This document shows positions 24,132 to 33,946 of a stretch of DNA of 64,000 nt, in pieces (position 1 is the first letter of the stretch; each line of letters starts with the position of its first letter). The notes under the pieces were generated by a model that was not told the DNA's origin, did not search any database, and saw nothing but the letters and a program-made list of their open reading frames with translations. The position numbers were made by a program, and so were the translations under genes. The DNA lies in the NCBI RefSeq assembly GCF_003367195.1, contig NZ_QRGO01000001.1, positions 1 to 64,000 of the forward strand. The letters are read 5' to 3'. The stretch is from Undibacter mobilis. Its GTDB lineage: Bacteria; Pseudomonadota; Alphaproteobacteria; Rhizobiales; Xanthobacteraceae.

Positions 24132-25415
24132 TCAAAGGCGCCAAAGATCAATGCCGCTGGGACATTGGGCGCGATCGAGCCGCGACTTGACGTCGATCAC
24201 GGTGCCCCTGCCGCCCTTGAGCAGGCGCGTCATCAGAGCCCAGCCCTCGCGAAGATAATCGTTGTGCGCGACGGCGAAAACAACAGCGTCGGCGGGCTTG
24301 AGCTTGTCCATCGCCGTCAATTCGATGCCGTATTCATGCTGGGTCTCGTCGGCCTGGGCCAGGGGATCGTGAACCTGGACGACGACGCCGAAATTTTCCA
24401 ATTCGCGCACGATGTCGACGATGCGCGAGTTGCGGATGTCAGGCACGTTCTCCTTGAAGCTCATGCCGAGCACGGTGACGACAGGATCGGCGCATTTGCG
24501 CCGCATCAGACTGCGGATGGTTTCGGTGGCGATCCACTGCCCCATCTCGTCGTTGATGCGCCGGCCGGCGAGGATGACCTTGGGATGATAGCCCGACTTC
24601 TCGGCCCGGTAGGTCAGGTAATAGGGATCGACGCCGATGCAGTGACCGCCGACGAGACCAGGCTGATACTTGAGGAAATTCCACTTGGTGCCGGCCGCCG
24701 CCAGAACGTCGGCGGTGTCGATGTCGAGCCGGTGGAAAATCGCCGATAGTTCGTTCATGAACGCGATGTTGAGGTCACGCTGTGTGTTCTCGATCACCTT
24801 GGCGGCTTCCGCGACCTTGATCGATGGCGCGCGATGAATGCCGGCGGTGACGACCGAGCCGTAGACGTCGGCGACGATGTCGAGCGTCTTGGCGTCCTGG
24901 CCGGCGACCACCTTGATGATGGTCTCGAAGCGATGCTCCTTGTCGCCGGGATTGATGCGCTCCGGCGAATAGCCGATCGAGAAATCCTTGCCAGCCTTGA
25001 GGCCAGATCCGGCCTCGAGCACCGGCAGGCAATCTTCCTCGCAGGCGCCCGGATACACGGTCGATTCGTAAACGACGATATCGCCTCGCTTGAGTCGCTT
25101 CGCCACGGTTCGTGAAGCCGCCAGCATCGCGCCGAGATCGGGCCGGTTGGCCATATCGATCGGTGTCGGCACGGTGACGATGAAGAAGTCGGCGCCGGCC
25201 AGCGTCTCGTCCTTGTCCGAATAGACCAGCGTCGGGTGCAGGAGATCGGAACGCTCGACCTCCAGGGTGCGATCGACGCCGGATTTCAGCTCGGCGATGC
25301 GCTCGGCGTTGATGTCGAAGCCGACCACCGACGCGCCCGCCCGGGCGAAAGCGACAGCGACCGGCAGGCCGACATATCCCAGGCCTATGACGGCTATTTT
25401 TCTCGTATATGCCAT
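24132..25415 (-). CDS. UDP-N-acetylhexosamine 6-dehydrogenase (WbpO/TviB type)
   Basis: A 427-residue nucleotide-sugar dehydrogenase with all family elements: GLGYVGLP dinucleotide site at the N terminus, ESTVYPG, YSPERINPGD, and the catalytic Cys in GGHCIGVDPYY. The YSPERINPGD-K-E-H stretch points to the UDP-GlcNAc/UDP-GalNAc branch that makes HexNAc-uronic acids. The start is set at 25415 (MAYTRKIAV), since the 27 extra residues of the open frame show no family similarity. Last gene of the long minus-strand run. With the asparagine-synthase paralogues it suggests amidated uronic acids in the glycan. Confidence 0.9.
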   Translation of the reverse strand: MAYTRKIAVIGLGYVGLPVAVAFARAGASVVGFDINAERIAELKSGVDRTLEVERSDLLHPTLVYSDKDETLAGADFFIVTVPTPIDMANRPDLGAMLAASRTVAKRLKRGDIVVYESTVYPGACEEDCLPVLEAGSGLKAGKDFSIGYSPERINPGDKEHRFETIIKVVAGQDAKTLDIVADVYGSVVTAGIHRAPSIKVAEAAKVIENTQRDLNIAFMNELSAIFHRLDIDTADVLAAAGTKWNFLKYQPGLVGGHCIGVDPYYLTYRAEKSGYHPKVILAGRRINDEMGQWIATETIRSLMRRKCADPVVTVLGMSFKENVPDIRNSRIVDIVRELENFGVVVQVHDPLAQADETQHEYGIELTAMDKLKPADAVVFAVAHNDYLREGWALMTRLLKGGRGTVIDVKSRLDRAQCPSGIDLWRL

Positions 25416-25464
25416 TTTGCTTCGATTTTCAATTCTACAGGCGAAAGCCGCCGATCCGTCTAAG

Positions 25465-26433
25465 TTATCGTTCCCGCAGCGCATTTTCGTGCGCAACGAA
25501 ATCCCCGTAGGCCATATTCAGGCCATCGCGCAAGTGGGTCTTCGCCTTCCAGCCGAGCGCCGAAAGCCGCGATACATCGAGCAGCTTGCGCGGCGCCCCG
25601 TCCGGCCGGCGCGTGTCGAATGTCATCTTGCCGTTGTAGCCGACGACATCCGCGACCGCTTCCGCGAATTCCCGGATACTCACATCGGCACCGGTGCCGA
25701 CATTGATGAACAGGTCTTCGGAATAGTGCTTCATCACAAAGATGCAGGCGTCGGCCAGATCGTCAACGGCAAGAAACTCACGCTTCGGATTGCCGGTGCC
25801 CCAAACTTCGACCTCAGGCGCGTTCTTCATTTTGGCCTCGTGGAAGCGGCGGATGAGCGCTGCCGGCACATGGCTGTTCTCGGGGTGATAATTGTCGCCT
25901 GGTCCGTAGAGGTTAGTCGGCATGACCGAGATGAAATCGACGCCGTACTGGCGCCGATAGGCTTCGGCCAGCTTGATGCCGGCGATCTTGGCAACCGCAT
26001 ACCACTCGTTGGTCGGCTCAAGCGGCCCCGTCAACAACATCTGTTCGGTCATCGGCTGCGGCGCGTTGCGCGGGAAAATGCAGGACGATCCGAGAAACAA
26101 CAGCTTCTGCACTTTTGCGGCAACAGCCGCGCGCATTACGTTCAAGGCGATAGCGATATTGTCGGCGATGAAGCTTGCCGGGAAAGTGTTGTTGGCGTGA
26201 ATACCGCCAACGCGCCCCGCCGCGAGAAACACGGCATCGGGCCGCTCCCGCATCATCCAGGCTTCGGTTTCTCCCTGATGGGTCAGATCGACGGTTTGAT
26301 GGTCGACCGTCAGGAGTTCACAATCCTCGATCGCCAGACGACGCATCAGCGCCGAGCCCGCCATCCCCGAATGACCCGACACATAGATCTTCTTGCCACG
26401 AAGATCGAACAGCGGTTTCACCGTGTCAGTCAT
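25465..26433 (-). CDS. fcl: GDP-L-fucose synthase
   Basis: A 322-residue extended SDR that converts GDP-4-keto-6-deoxymannose to GDP-L-fucose by epimerisation and NADPH reduction. The dinucleotide site ([12 protein letters not shown]), AAGRVGGI, the catalytic Ser in LGSSCIFP and Y-x-x-x-K (YAVAK) are all present, and [18 protein letters not shown] is diagnostic. The start at 26433 overlaps the gmd stop by eight bases, so the two are translationally coupled. The larger upstream frame belongs inside gmd and is rejected. Confidence 0.93.
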   Translation of the reverse strand: MTDTVKPLFDLRGKKIYVSGHSGMAGSALMRRLAIEDCELLTVDHQTVDLTHQGETEAWMMRERPDAVFLAAGRVGGIHANNTFPASFIADNIAIALNVMRAAVAAKVQKLLFLGSSCIFPRNAPQPMTEQMLLTGPLEPTNEWYAVAKIAGIKLAEAYRRQYGVDFISVMPTNLYGPGDNYHPENSHVPAALIRRFHEAKMKNAPEVEVWGTGNPKREFLAVDDLADACIFVMKHYSEDLFINVGTGADVSIREFAEAVADVVGYNGKMTFDTRRPDGAPRKLLDVSRLSALGWKAKTHLRDGLNMAYGDFVAHENALRER

Positions 26434-27493
26434 GCCGGTTTTTTCTATTCTGCTCTTCGGCGACGACCGCAAGATCGCTGCGGACCATGTCGCGCACAAG
26501 TTCGGGAAAGCCGATACGATGCTTCCATCCGAGAACCCGGCGCGCCTTGGCAGGATCGCCAAGCAGGTACTCGACCTCGGTGGGACGATAGTAACGAGGA
26601 TCGACTTCGACCAGTACTTTGCCGCTCGCGGCGTCGATACCCTTCTCGGCTTCGTCCGATCCTTCCCAACGGATCTTCATCCCGATCTCTGCGAATGCAA
26701 GATCGACGAATTCGCGCACTGAATGCGCCTCGCCGGTTGCGAGAACGAAATCGTCGGGCTTGTCGTGCTGGAGTATCTGCCACATGCCTTCGATATAATC
26801 CCGGGCGTGGCCCCAGTCGCGCTTGGCGTCCAGATTGCCGAGGTAAATCTTGTCCTGAAGTCCGTACTTGATGGCGGCCACAGCCCGGCTGATCTTGCGG
26901 GTCACGAAGGTTTCGCCGCGGGTCGGGCCTTCATGATTGAACAAAATACCGTTCGAAGCATACATACCGTAGGCCTCTCTGTAGTTCACGGTGATCCAGT
27001 AGGCGTAGAGCTTGGCCGCCGCATAAGGGCTGCAAGGCTCGAAAGCCGTACTCTCGCTCTGTGGCGGCGGCGAACTGCCGTAAAGCTCCGATGTCGAGGC
27101 CTGATAGAAGCGCACGTCGCGCTCCATCTTCAGGATGCGGATCGCCTCGAGAAGGCGCAGCGTACCGAGGCCGTCGGCATTCGCCGTGTATTCCGGCGTC
27201 TCGAAGCTCACCTGCACATGGCTCTGCGCGGCGAGATTGTAAATCTCGCTCGGCCGCGTTTCCTGGATCAACCGGATCAGGTTTGTCGCATCGGTCATGT
27301 CACCATAGTGCATGTGAAACCTGGTCGCGGTCTCGTGCGGATCGGCATAAAGGTGATCGACACGCGCACTGTTGAATGACGAAGACCGGCGTTTGACGCC
27401 ATGCACCGTGTAGCCTTTGCCGAGAAGAAATTCGGCCAGATAAGCACCGTCCTGCCCGGTAATCCCGGTAATCAATGCAACTTTCTTCGACAT
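26426..27493 (-). CDS. gmd: GDP-mannose 4,6-dehydratase
   Basis: A 355-residue extended SDR, the first committed enzyme of GDP-6-deoxyhexose synthesis. Family signatures are clear: [16 protein letters not shown], the [11 protein letters not shown] block, STSELYGSS, and the catalytic YAAAK. The usual NHESPRRGE segment reads NHEGPTRGE here, a modest variation at the NADP-binding loop. The ATG at 27493 lies eight bases from AAAGGA; a GTG one codon upstream is possible. manB and manC for GDP-mannose supply are not in the window. Confidence 0.93.
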   Translation of the reverse strand: MSKKVALITGITGQDGAYLAEFLLGKGYTVHGVKRRSSSFNSARVDHLYADPHETATRFHMHYGDMTDATNLIRLIQETRPSEIYNLAAQSHVQVSFETPEYTANADGLGTLRLLEAIRILKMERDVRFYQASTSELYGSSPPPQSESTAFEPCSPYAAAKLYAYWITVNYREAYGMYASNGILFNHEGPTRGETFVTRKISRAVAAIKYGLQDKIYLGNLDAKRDWGHARDYIEGMWQILQHDKPDDFVLATGEAHSVREFVDLAFAEIGMKIRWEGSDEAEKGIDAASGKVLVEVDPRYYRPTEVEYLLGDPAKARRVLGWKHRIGFPELVRDMVRSDLAVVAEEQNRKNRHD

Positions 27494-27505
27494 CACTAGC
27501 GTCCT

Positions 27506-28675
27506 TTAAGAATGAGCAGGTTCGTTAGGGCCGGGATAAACCACAACGTCCGCAGGTCGGCGTCCCTCGTCCAGCGCCATGTAAACGGCGCGATGCAAGC
27601 TCACGAACCGGTCGACGCCGAATTCTTCGAGCGCCCGTTTTCGGGCCGCAGCGCCGAATGTGGCCCGCAAGGCCCTATCCGCCGCGAGCCGGACGATTGC
27701 CGCCGAGAGGCCCGCACTATCACGGGCCGGGACTACAATTCCAGTGCTGCCGTCGACGACCGCCTCGGCATTGCCGCCGACCCGGGTCACGACCATGGGC
27801 AGGCCTGCGGCCATGCCTTCCAGCACGGCGTTGGAAAAGCCTTCCTCGTGAGAGCAGAGCATTCCGATATCGCTCGCGGCGAGGATCACCTCGACATCGC
27901 TGCGCGAACCCATGAAGACGATATTGTCGGCCAGGCCCAAGTCGTTTGCCTGGCGCTTCAAATCGGCACCAATCCCGTCGTCACGCCCCACTGCGAGCAG
28001 CCGCCAGCCGGGCGGTAAACGCGGCCCCGCCAGCGCCAACGCCTGGATCAGGTCCGCATGCCCTTTGTAGGGGATGAGATTGGCGACAAGGCTCATCACC
28101 AGCGCATCCGGCGCCAGCGAGAGCCGTGCCCGCGCGTCGTCCCGGCTGACAGACGCCGGCTCCGGCACGCCGTTATAGATCAGTGCCACGCGCGACGCCG
28201 CCATGCCCTCCTCGAGCAATTGGGTCACGACGCTTCGGGAATTGCCCAGCGCGGCATGGACCGTGCCGAGGCATAGCCTCTCGGCAATTCGGTAAAAGGC
28301 ATGGCGCTGGTAGTAATTGAGGCTGCGACGGCTCATGACGCGGATCGGCACCCCGGCCAACAACGCCGCTGGCGCTCCGATCAGGAATGCCGCCGGCAGG
28401 AAAAAGTGAGCAAGACGCGGGCGCAGTCGGCGTATCGCGGCATAGAGCGCCGACGCGGCGCGGATGGAGCTCCATACGCCTGTGGGGCGCGCCACCGGGC
28501 AAATCATGACCTCAATGCCGGATGCTTCCAGCTGCTGGCGCATCGGACCGTCCGCCATCGCATAGATCGCAACCCTCATGCCAACCCGCGACAGCGATGT
28601 TGCCAGCAAAGCAAGCTGACGCTCGCTGCCACCGACACCAAGCCCGCTGATGACATAGAGAATGTCGAGCGCCAT
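27506..28675 (-). CDS. Glycosyltransferase family 4 protein
   Basis: A 389-residue GT-B glycosyltransferase. The N-terminal GLGVGGSERQ motif binds the acceptor side, and the C-terminal half carries the NDP-sugar site E-x7-E (EEGFSNAVLEGMAAGLPMV). No membrane helix is needed; such enzymes act at the cytoplasmic face of the inner membrane on undecaprenyl-linked sugars. It is wedged between gmd and wecB with gaps of 12 and 0 bases, so it likely transfers fucose or an N-acetylhexosamine. Donor and linkage are unknown. Confidence 0.88.
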   Translation of the reverse strand: MALDILYVISGLGVGGSERQLALLATSLSRVGMRVAIYAMADGPMRQQLEASGIEVMICPVARPTGVWSSIRAASALYAAIRRLRPRLAHFFLPAAFLIGAPAALLAGVPIRVMSRRSLNYYQRHAFYRIAERLCLGTVHAALGNSRSVVTQLLEEGMAASRVALIYNGVPEPASVSRDDARARLSLAPDALVMSLVANLIPYKGHADLIQALALAGPRLPPGWRLLAVGRDDGIGADLKRQANDLGLADNIVFMGSRSDVEVILAASDIGMLCSHEEGFSNAVLEGMAAGLPMVVTRVGGNAEAVVDGSTGIVVPARDSAGLSAAIVRLAADRALRATFGAAARKRALEEFGVDRFVSLHRAVYMALDEGRRPADVVVYPGPNEPAHS

Positions 28676-29791
28676 TCAGCCCTGTCGCAACGGAGCGCCG
28701 GCCGACAGATACATCTCGAACAGGTCGGCGACGCGCACAGCCGTCTTGCCGTCCCAGAGCGGCAGCGGCTTGGCCTGTGCACCGTGCGCTGCGTCGACTG
28801 GCAAACCCGCGATATCGGCGACCGCGATCAGGCGGTTGGTGCCGAGCGTCACTGTGATCGGTCGCTCAGTCGATGTCCGCGCCGTGAAACAGGGAATGCC
28901 GAGATAAGTCGTTTCTTCCTGCACACCGCCGGAATCGGTGACGACAAGCGCGGCGCCGAAGACGCAGCGCATGAAGTCGGTGTACCCGAGCGGCTCGCAC
29001 AGCGTCATCCCGGCTGTTGCCTCAAGCCCGGCAAGCAGGCCGGCTGCCTGCAGGCGCGCACGCGTGCGCGGGTGCAAAGGCAGGATGAGCGGCAAGCGCG
29101 CGGCAAGCGCCGTGAGCCCTTCCACCAGCACCTTCAGCATCGCGCCGTCATCGACATTGGCCGGTCGATGAAAGGTCGCAACGCCATAACGGCGGCCATC
29201 GAGCTGCGGAAACGGATGCGGCTGCGCCTTGATGGCCGGCTGCATCGCCACCAGGCTGTCGATCATGATATTGCCGACGAAGTGGATGCAGGACGCCGGC
29301 ACGCCCTCGGCCAGCAGATTCTCGTCGGCATCCTGCGACGGCGTCAGATGCAGGTCGCAGATCGAGTCCGTGACCAGACGGTTGATTTCCTCGGGCATGG
29401 TGCGATCGCGCGAGCGCAATCCGGCTTCGACATGGGCGACCGGCAGATTGAGCTTCTTGGCGGCGAGCGTGCAGGCCGCGGTCGCATTGACATCGCCGAC
29501 GACGGTGACGAGCGCAGGCGGCGCATCCGTCAACGCCTTTTCGTAAGCCATCACGACCTTACCGAGCTGCTCGCCATGGGTGCCACCGCCTATGCCGAGC
29601 GCCAGATCGGGCGCCGGCAGCCCGAAATCACGAAAGAACACATCCGACATGCCTTGGTCGTAGTGCTGACCGGTGTGAACCAGAACGGGATCGCACCACG
29701 ACCGGCGTTTCAGCTCGTGATAGAGCGGCGCGATCTTCATGAAATTCGGCCGAGCGGCGCCGATGAGATGGATCGTCTGCTTTTTCGTCAT
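28676..29791 (-). CDS. wecB: UDP-N-acetylglucosamine 2-epimerase (non-hydrolysing)
   Basis: A 371-residue epimerase that interconverts UDP-GlcNAc and UDP-ManNAc. Diagnostic stretches are GARPNFMKIAPL at the N terminus, HTGQHYD, VHGD-like VVGDVNAT, HVEAGLRS, EEINRL, and TDSGGVQEE near residue 290. All point to the WecB/MnaA group rather than the hydrolysing NeuC type, which occurs separately in this window at 43238-44392. Its product could feed a ManNAc-uronic acid through the dehydrogenase at 24132. It starts with a four-base overlap on the preceding glycosyltransferase gene. Confidence 0.92.
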   Translation of the reverse strand: MTKKQTIHLIGAARPNFMKIAPLYHELKRRSWCDPVLVHTGQHYDQGMSDVFFRDFGLPAPDLALGIGGGTHGEQLGKVVMAYEKALTDAPPALVTVVGDVNATAACTLAAKKLNLPVAHVEAGLRSRDRTMPEEINRLVTDSICDLHLTPSQDADENLLAEGVPASCIHFVGNIMIDSLVAMQPAIKAQPHPFPQLDGRRYGVATFHRPANVDDGAMLKVLVEGLTALAARLPLILPLHPRTRARLQAAGLLAGLEATAGMTLCEPLGYTDFMRCVFGAALVVTDSGGVQEETTYLGIPCFTARTSTERPITVTLGTNRLIAVADIAGLPVDAAHGAQAKPLPLWDGKTAVRVADLFEMYLSAGAPLRQG

Positions 29792-30984
29792 GCTTCAGCC
29801 GATGCCGTATTTCGCGCCGGCATGGTCAATGCCGCGCGCGCCAGCCCTTCGTAAATCGATGCGTAAGTCGGCAGCGCGGCGCGCCGGCCAAGACGCTCGG
29901 CCGCACGCTTCGCGTTCGACGCACGCTCGGCGGCACTCGCGATCGCCAGGAATTGACCAACTGACAAACGCGTGCCGAGTTCGCGCGCGACGGTCACGCA
30001 AGCCGGCGGCGCATCTTTCATCACGATCTGCAATCCAGTCATCGCGTATTCGGCAAATTTGGTCGGAAAGGCGACGGTGTTTACGGGCGTCGAATCGCGC
30101 AGCAACATGCCTCCATCGGACGCGTTGAGATAGCCGTTGACGTCCGCATGAGGAACGGCCCGCGCAATCACGCTGCCCGCCGGCAGATCCGCGCAGGCAG
30201 CGACGGCCTTGTCGACGTCCGGTGTCAGGACGATCAGCCGCGCTTTCGCGCCCGACGCCAAGGCGCCGCGGAATGCCGCGACCGTCTCATCGAACAACTG
30301 ATAGCCGGTCAGGCTGCCCGAATAGATGTAGACGATTTCGTCAGTGGCGATGCCAAGGCCGCTGCGGACCCGTTCGCGCAAGGCAGCGTCGAAGAAGAAC
30401 TCACCTTCCGGGGCAAGGCAGGGGATGACCCAACTCGGCTGGCCTGAAAGATAAGGTGTCATCAAATCGCGAAGCTGGGTGGTCACAAACAGGGCCCCGG
30501 CGCAGGTCGCCCCGGCCGTGCGGTACTCCCGCTCCAGGAACCAAGACCGGTAGCGGCCGGACAGCGTATCGCCACGCCGCTCCACGAGTTCGGCGCGGGA
30601 GTCGCCCCGGCAGTCCCACAGCATCGGCACGCTTTGCTGGCGCGCCCAGGGCCCGGCGGTGGCGGCGGCATAATCCGCACGCGCCTGGACGAAAGCCAAA
30701 GGCCCAAGCGCGGCGAGCGCTCTGCCGAGCAGCAACCGGTTGACCAACTGCGAACCCGGCATGGCCGGACGCACGCCGCGCAACAGGACGACCTCGCCGC
30801 CCGCAATGTCCTTAGCACGCGCGAGCCGCGCGTTCGATTGTTCGAACAGCCCCTGCGAACAGGCCACCGCGACGACCGTGATGTCGATGCCGAGTACCTC
30901 GCGCACCAGCCGAACATGCGCAAGCACCTGCGAGTCGATCACCGTCGGCGGCAGGCCTTCGAACAGAACGAGCGCGGCGCGCAT
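29788..30984 (-). CDS. Glycosyltransferase (GT-B, GT4-like)
   Basis: A 398-residue protein with the general GT-B outline: an N-terminal Rossmann-like half and a C-terminal half with IYSGSLTGYQLFDETVAAF and the donor-site region DSTPVNTVAFPTKFAEY. The glutamates are weakly conserved compared with the neighbour at 27506. It is likely a sugar transferase of the same glycan. The start ATG overlaps the preceding heparinase-like gene stop by one base (TGATG) and its own stop overlaps wecB by four. Confidence 0.75.
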   Translation of the reverse strand: MRAALVLFEGLPPTVIDSQVLAHVRLVREVLGIDITVVAVACSQGLFEQSNARLARAKDIAGGEVVLLRGVRPAMPGSQLVNRLLLGRALAALGPLAFVQARADYAAATAGPWARQQSVPMLWDCRGDSRAELVERRGDTLSGRYRSWFLEREYRTAGATCAGALFVTTQLRDLMTPYLSGQPSWVIPCLAPEGEFFFDAALRERVRSGLGIATDEIVYIYSGSLTGYQLFDETVAAFRGALASGAKARLIVLTPDVDKAVAACADLPAGSVIARAVPHADVNGYLNASDGGMLLRDSTPVNTVAFPTKFAEYAMTGLQIVMKDAPPACVTVARELGTRLSVGQFLAIASAAERASNAKRAAERLGRRAALPTYASIYEGLARAALTMPARNTASAEA

Positions 30985-33149
30985 CAGATCAATCCGTAGC
31001 CTCGGGCAACAGGAAGGACCGGCCCGACATCAGCGATCGGCCCTGGCGTGACGCAATCGTAAATGCGCACGTCTTGATGGCTGAACTTGATGACGCGCAA
31101 GGCTGAACCGCCTGCCCAGAGAAGCTCTCCGGCCACAGTGTCGGGTCTCCAGCACAGGCAATGCGCAAACCCACTCTCATCGAGATCGAAGAGGCCCGCT
31201 TTCATCGTCGCGATGGTTAAGCCAAGCGGGCGCGGAGCATCGTGAGCTACTGCCGCGCGGTACGCATTTCGTCGCGCGACACTCGGCGTATAGACGAAGG
31301 ATCCAGGGTCGCGCCGTTGATAGTCGCCAAGGCGCAACTCGACGCCGAGATTGTCGTCATGGCGATGACCGCGCGGCGCACCTTCGACGGGCGCGCCGGC
31401 GCAACGAAACGTGACCATCAGATCGCCACTTCGGTAAACATACAGGCCAAAATCCGGAAAGGCCTCGCGCGTCCACGTTGACGGATCGACAGGACGCGGC
31501 AGCTCAATATGCCTCAGGCGCTTTGATCCATCCGGCGCTTCATTCCATTGCTTCAAGGCAGCGTCGGGCTCGCCGAAATCCGCGAGTGACACCGTCCGTT
31601 CAGGCACCGCAAATGCGCAGTCCGACAAAAGCGAGCGCACCACTGCTCCTTCCACCGTCTCGTTTTGTGCGCCTCCCGAAAGCGCATCCACCATATCGGG
31701 GAAGGCGCGGTGGTCGAGTGTATTTTCAATCGGCTCACTGGCTGAATCGCCAAACAATGTCGGGGTAAGTTTGAAGAACCGGCCGGAGTCGGTGTCGCCG
31801 ATCTGAACGACCATCGCGTCGTCCCCCTGAATTGCGCGCGTCAGGCGTGCTGCGTCCGCAAGCTTGCGGAGAACATGTGGTCCCACGAGAGCCATGCCGC
31901 CCTCGCCTCGCCCAGGACGCGGCAACGGCAGCTGCGGATACAGGGCGCGCCAGGCCCGCTCCGGGGCCATTGCACCATCGAGACGCGCTACGTCATTGGC
32001 GTCGAGCGATCCAATCAAGGCAAGCCCGAAGGCAACGATCTCGCCCGACAGGCGATGGTAGTTGGTCGACCCTTCGTAGTTGCCGCCGTCGGGCAGGAAT
32101 TGATGCTCGGCTTCGGCGAGCAGTTCGGCGGTGGCGAATGTGAGCCAGCGCGTCGCCGCTTCGCCTTCCAAAGTCCAGCCGATCCACAACAAACCGCCGA
32201 GATCCGCGAGATAGTGATTGCTGCGGCCAACTTCCGAATACTCGAGATGCTCGGCGATGAAGTCGCCGTGGTCTCCCAGAGTCTGCGCGACCAAGCCGTC
32301 GATATTCGGCGGCAGCGACAATCCTGCGCCGGCCAATATTGCGCGCGTCAGGGCGATGTTTGCGGCCCGGATCGCGACATCCATGGTGCCGACCCAGTTG
32401 ACGCCGAAACGCGGCGGGTTGGTCGCGGTGAAATCGGCGATCTGATCGCCGATTTCGTCGATGTACCGCTGCAGCGTCTCAAACCCTTCGGCACCGGCTT
32501 TAGCAAGTAAGGCGCACAAGGCGAGTTGCGGCAGATGCTGCAGCCGCGCCAGTTCCCACGGCACTTTGATGTCCGCCCCGATATCGACCGGTATGCCGAA
32601 GCTCATGCTCGGGCGCTGCCCGTCCCACCGATAACCGGAGCGGACGTCGACCTGCCAGTCGATCGGCACGTAGCTGGATTGCTCGATCATCCCCCAAATC
32701 GCACTCGCAATCGCGAGGTTCGACCGGTTGACGACGGTTTCAAGCCCCTCGCCGTTCCGGAGCGGCGCCGCGAGCCCATTCGGCTCATAACGATGACCGA
32801 GAAAGCCTTTCGCCGAAAAGCCATAGACCGGCGACACCCAGCCCGAACCGAGCAGATCGAACCGATGTTCGAGATATCGCGCACTCAGGGCGAGCAAGGT
32901 CCGGCAAAGATCAGACGGAACATCCGCCGCCGCAAGAACGATGCGGGCCGCCGGATTGAAGTTCGGCTGCCTGCCGCCGTAGCTGCCGGAAACGATGTCG
33001 GCTGCCAGCTTCATTCTTGCGCGCGCCGTGCGCGCGGCCAGCCGCGCCGCCTTGCGCATCGTCATGTCGAGCGGCAGCGACCGCACCTGACGAATGTACC
33101 CGCGGATATCCATCGATGAATGACGTTGCGATGACGGCCGAGCGGTCAC
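30984..33149 (-). CDS. Heparinase II/III-like protein
   Basis: A 721-residue protein with an alpha-helical (alpha/alpha toroid) N-terminal half and a C-terminal beta-sandwich, the layout of heparinase II/III and alginate lyases. A NYEGSTNYHRLSGE stretch and the R-G-H-R-H-D-D-N block near residue 600 carry plausible catalytic Tyr and His residues. There is no signal peptide, so it is probably cytoplasmic, an odd place for a lyase. Such genes accompany ADH-Gfo/Idh fusions in O-antigen and capsule loci, where they may modify rather than degrade. GTG at 33149 gives a four-base coupling overlap; an ATG at 33113 is the alternative. Confidence 0.8.
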   Translation of the reverse strand: MTARPSSQRHSSMDIRGYIRQVRSLPLDMTMRKAARLAARTARARMKLAADIVSGSYGGRQPNFNPAARIVLAAADVPSDLCRTLLALSARYLEHRFDLLGSGWVSPVYGFSAKGFLGHRYEPNGLAAPLRNGEGLETVVNRSNLAIASAIWGMIEQSSYVPIDWQVDVRSGYRWDGQRPSMSFGIPVDIGADIKVPWELARLQHLPQLALCALLAKAGAEGFETLQRYIDEIGDQIADFTATNPPRFGVNWVGTMDVAIRAANIALTRAILAGAGLSLPPNIDGLVAQTLGDHGDFIAEHLEYSEVGRSNHYLADLGGLLWIGWTLEGEAATRWLTFATAELLAEAEHQFLPDGGNYEGSTNYHRLSGEIVAFGLALIGSLDANDVARLDGAMAPERAWRALYPQLPLPRPGRGEGGMALVGPHVLRKLADAARLTRAIQGDDAMVVQIGDTDSGRFFKLTPTLFGDSASEPIENTLDHRAFPDMVDALSGGAQNETVEGAVVRSLLSDCAFAVPERTVSLADFGEPDAALKQWNEAPDGSKRLRHIELPRPVDPSTWTREAFPDFGLYVYRSGDLMVTFRCAGAPVEGAPRGHRHDDNLGVELRLGDYQRRDPGSFVYTPSVARRNAYRAAVAHDAPRPLGLTIATMKAGLFDLDESGFAHCLCWRPDTVAGELLWAGGSALRVIKFSHQDVRIYDCVTPGPIADVGPVLPVARGYGLI

Positions 33150-33946
33150 GGACGCTGCAGCACGAAGTACCAGGTCGAGACCACCCAGGACGGCAGTCGA
33201 TCAGCGGCACGGATATTCCATGCCACGAAGCGCCGGCTGGCGAAGATGGTATTGCCGGTGAGATCGGCGCCGACGAAACCGCCATGAGCGAAGCGCACGA
33301 TGCGAAGGCCAGCGTCAGCGACCATGCGCTTCAGGCTGCCCATCGTAAAGAAGATGATGTGGCCGGAATCGTGATTGTAGGGAATGCCGGCGTCCGCCTT
33401 CGGTGGCCGTCCCATAAGCCGCAGCGCCGCGCGCTTGAAAAACCGCACGACTTGATAGAGCCGCAAATGCCGATCGATGAACTTCTCGGTCTCGCAAGGC
33501 CCGTAACCGTTCGGCACCGAACCGATCATGATGCCGTCGGGCGCAAGCGACTTGAGATGGGCCGTGACGATGCCGAGCGGATCGGGGACATGCTCGAGCA
33601 CATCGGCATAGACCACGACGTCAAACTGGTGGCCGGCCGGCACTTCGGTAACGAACTCGGCCCGCAGGCCGCCGAAATGCTGACGCGCATATGATAGCGA
33701 CGGCTCGTGAAAATCGACGCCGGTATAAATCACGCCATCGCCGATCAAATACTGACCAACCGCAGCGGCGTTGCCGCAGCCGAAATCGAGAATGCTCACA
33801 TCCCGTCCGAGTCTCGCGCGATGACCCTCGATCGTACGCAGGATGAAGCGCAGCTTCTTCGTATTGCCGAAAATATCCTCCGGCGGCAGCGGTGGCCGCC
33901 CGGGCCAGGACGCATCGGAAAACTGATCCATGGCGACATGCTTCAT
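33146..33946 (-). CDS. Class I SAM-dependent methyltransferase
   Basis: A 266-residue methyltransferase with the SAM-binding DFGCGNAAAVGQYL motif near residue 53 and the motif-II acidic region VVVYADVLEHVPDP. The C-terminal part, with HLRLYQVVRFFKRA and a membrane-proximal hydrophobic stretch, is seen in sugar methyltransferases. The start at 33946 forms an ATGA overlap with the oxidoreductase gene upstream, which decides it against a longer frame. It may methylate a sugar hydroxyl of the glycan. Confidence 0.85.
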   Translation of the reverse strand: MKHVAMDQFSDASWPGRPPLPPEDIFGNTKKLRFILRTIEGHRARLGRDVSILDFGCGNAAAVGQYLIGDGVIYTGVDFHEPSLSYARQHFGGLRAEFVTEVPAGHQFDVVVYADVLEHVPDPLGIVTAHLKSLAPDGIMIGSVPNGYGPCETEKFIDRHLRLYQVVRFFKRAALRLMGRPPKADAGIPYNHDSGHIIFFTMGSLKRMVADAGLRIVRFAHGGFVGADLTGNTIFASRRFVAWNIRAADRLPSWVVSTWYFVLQRP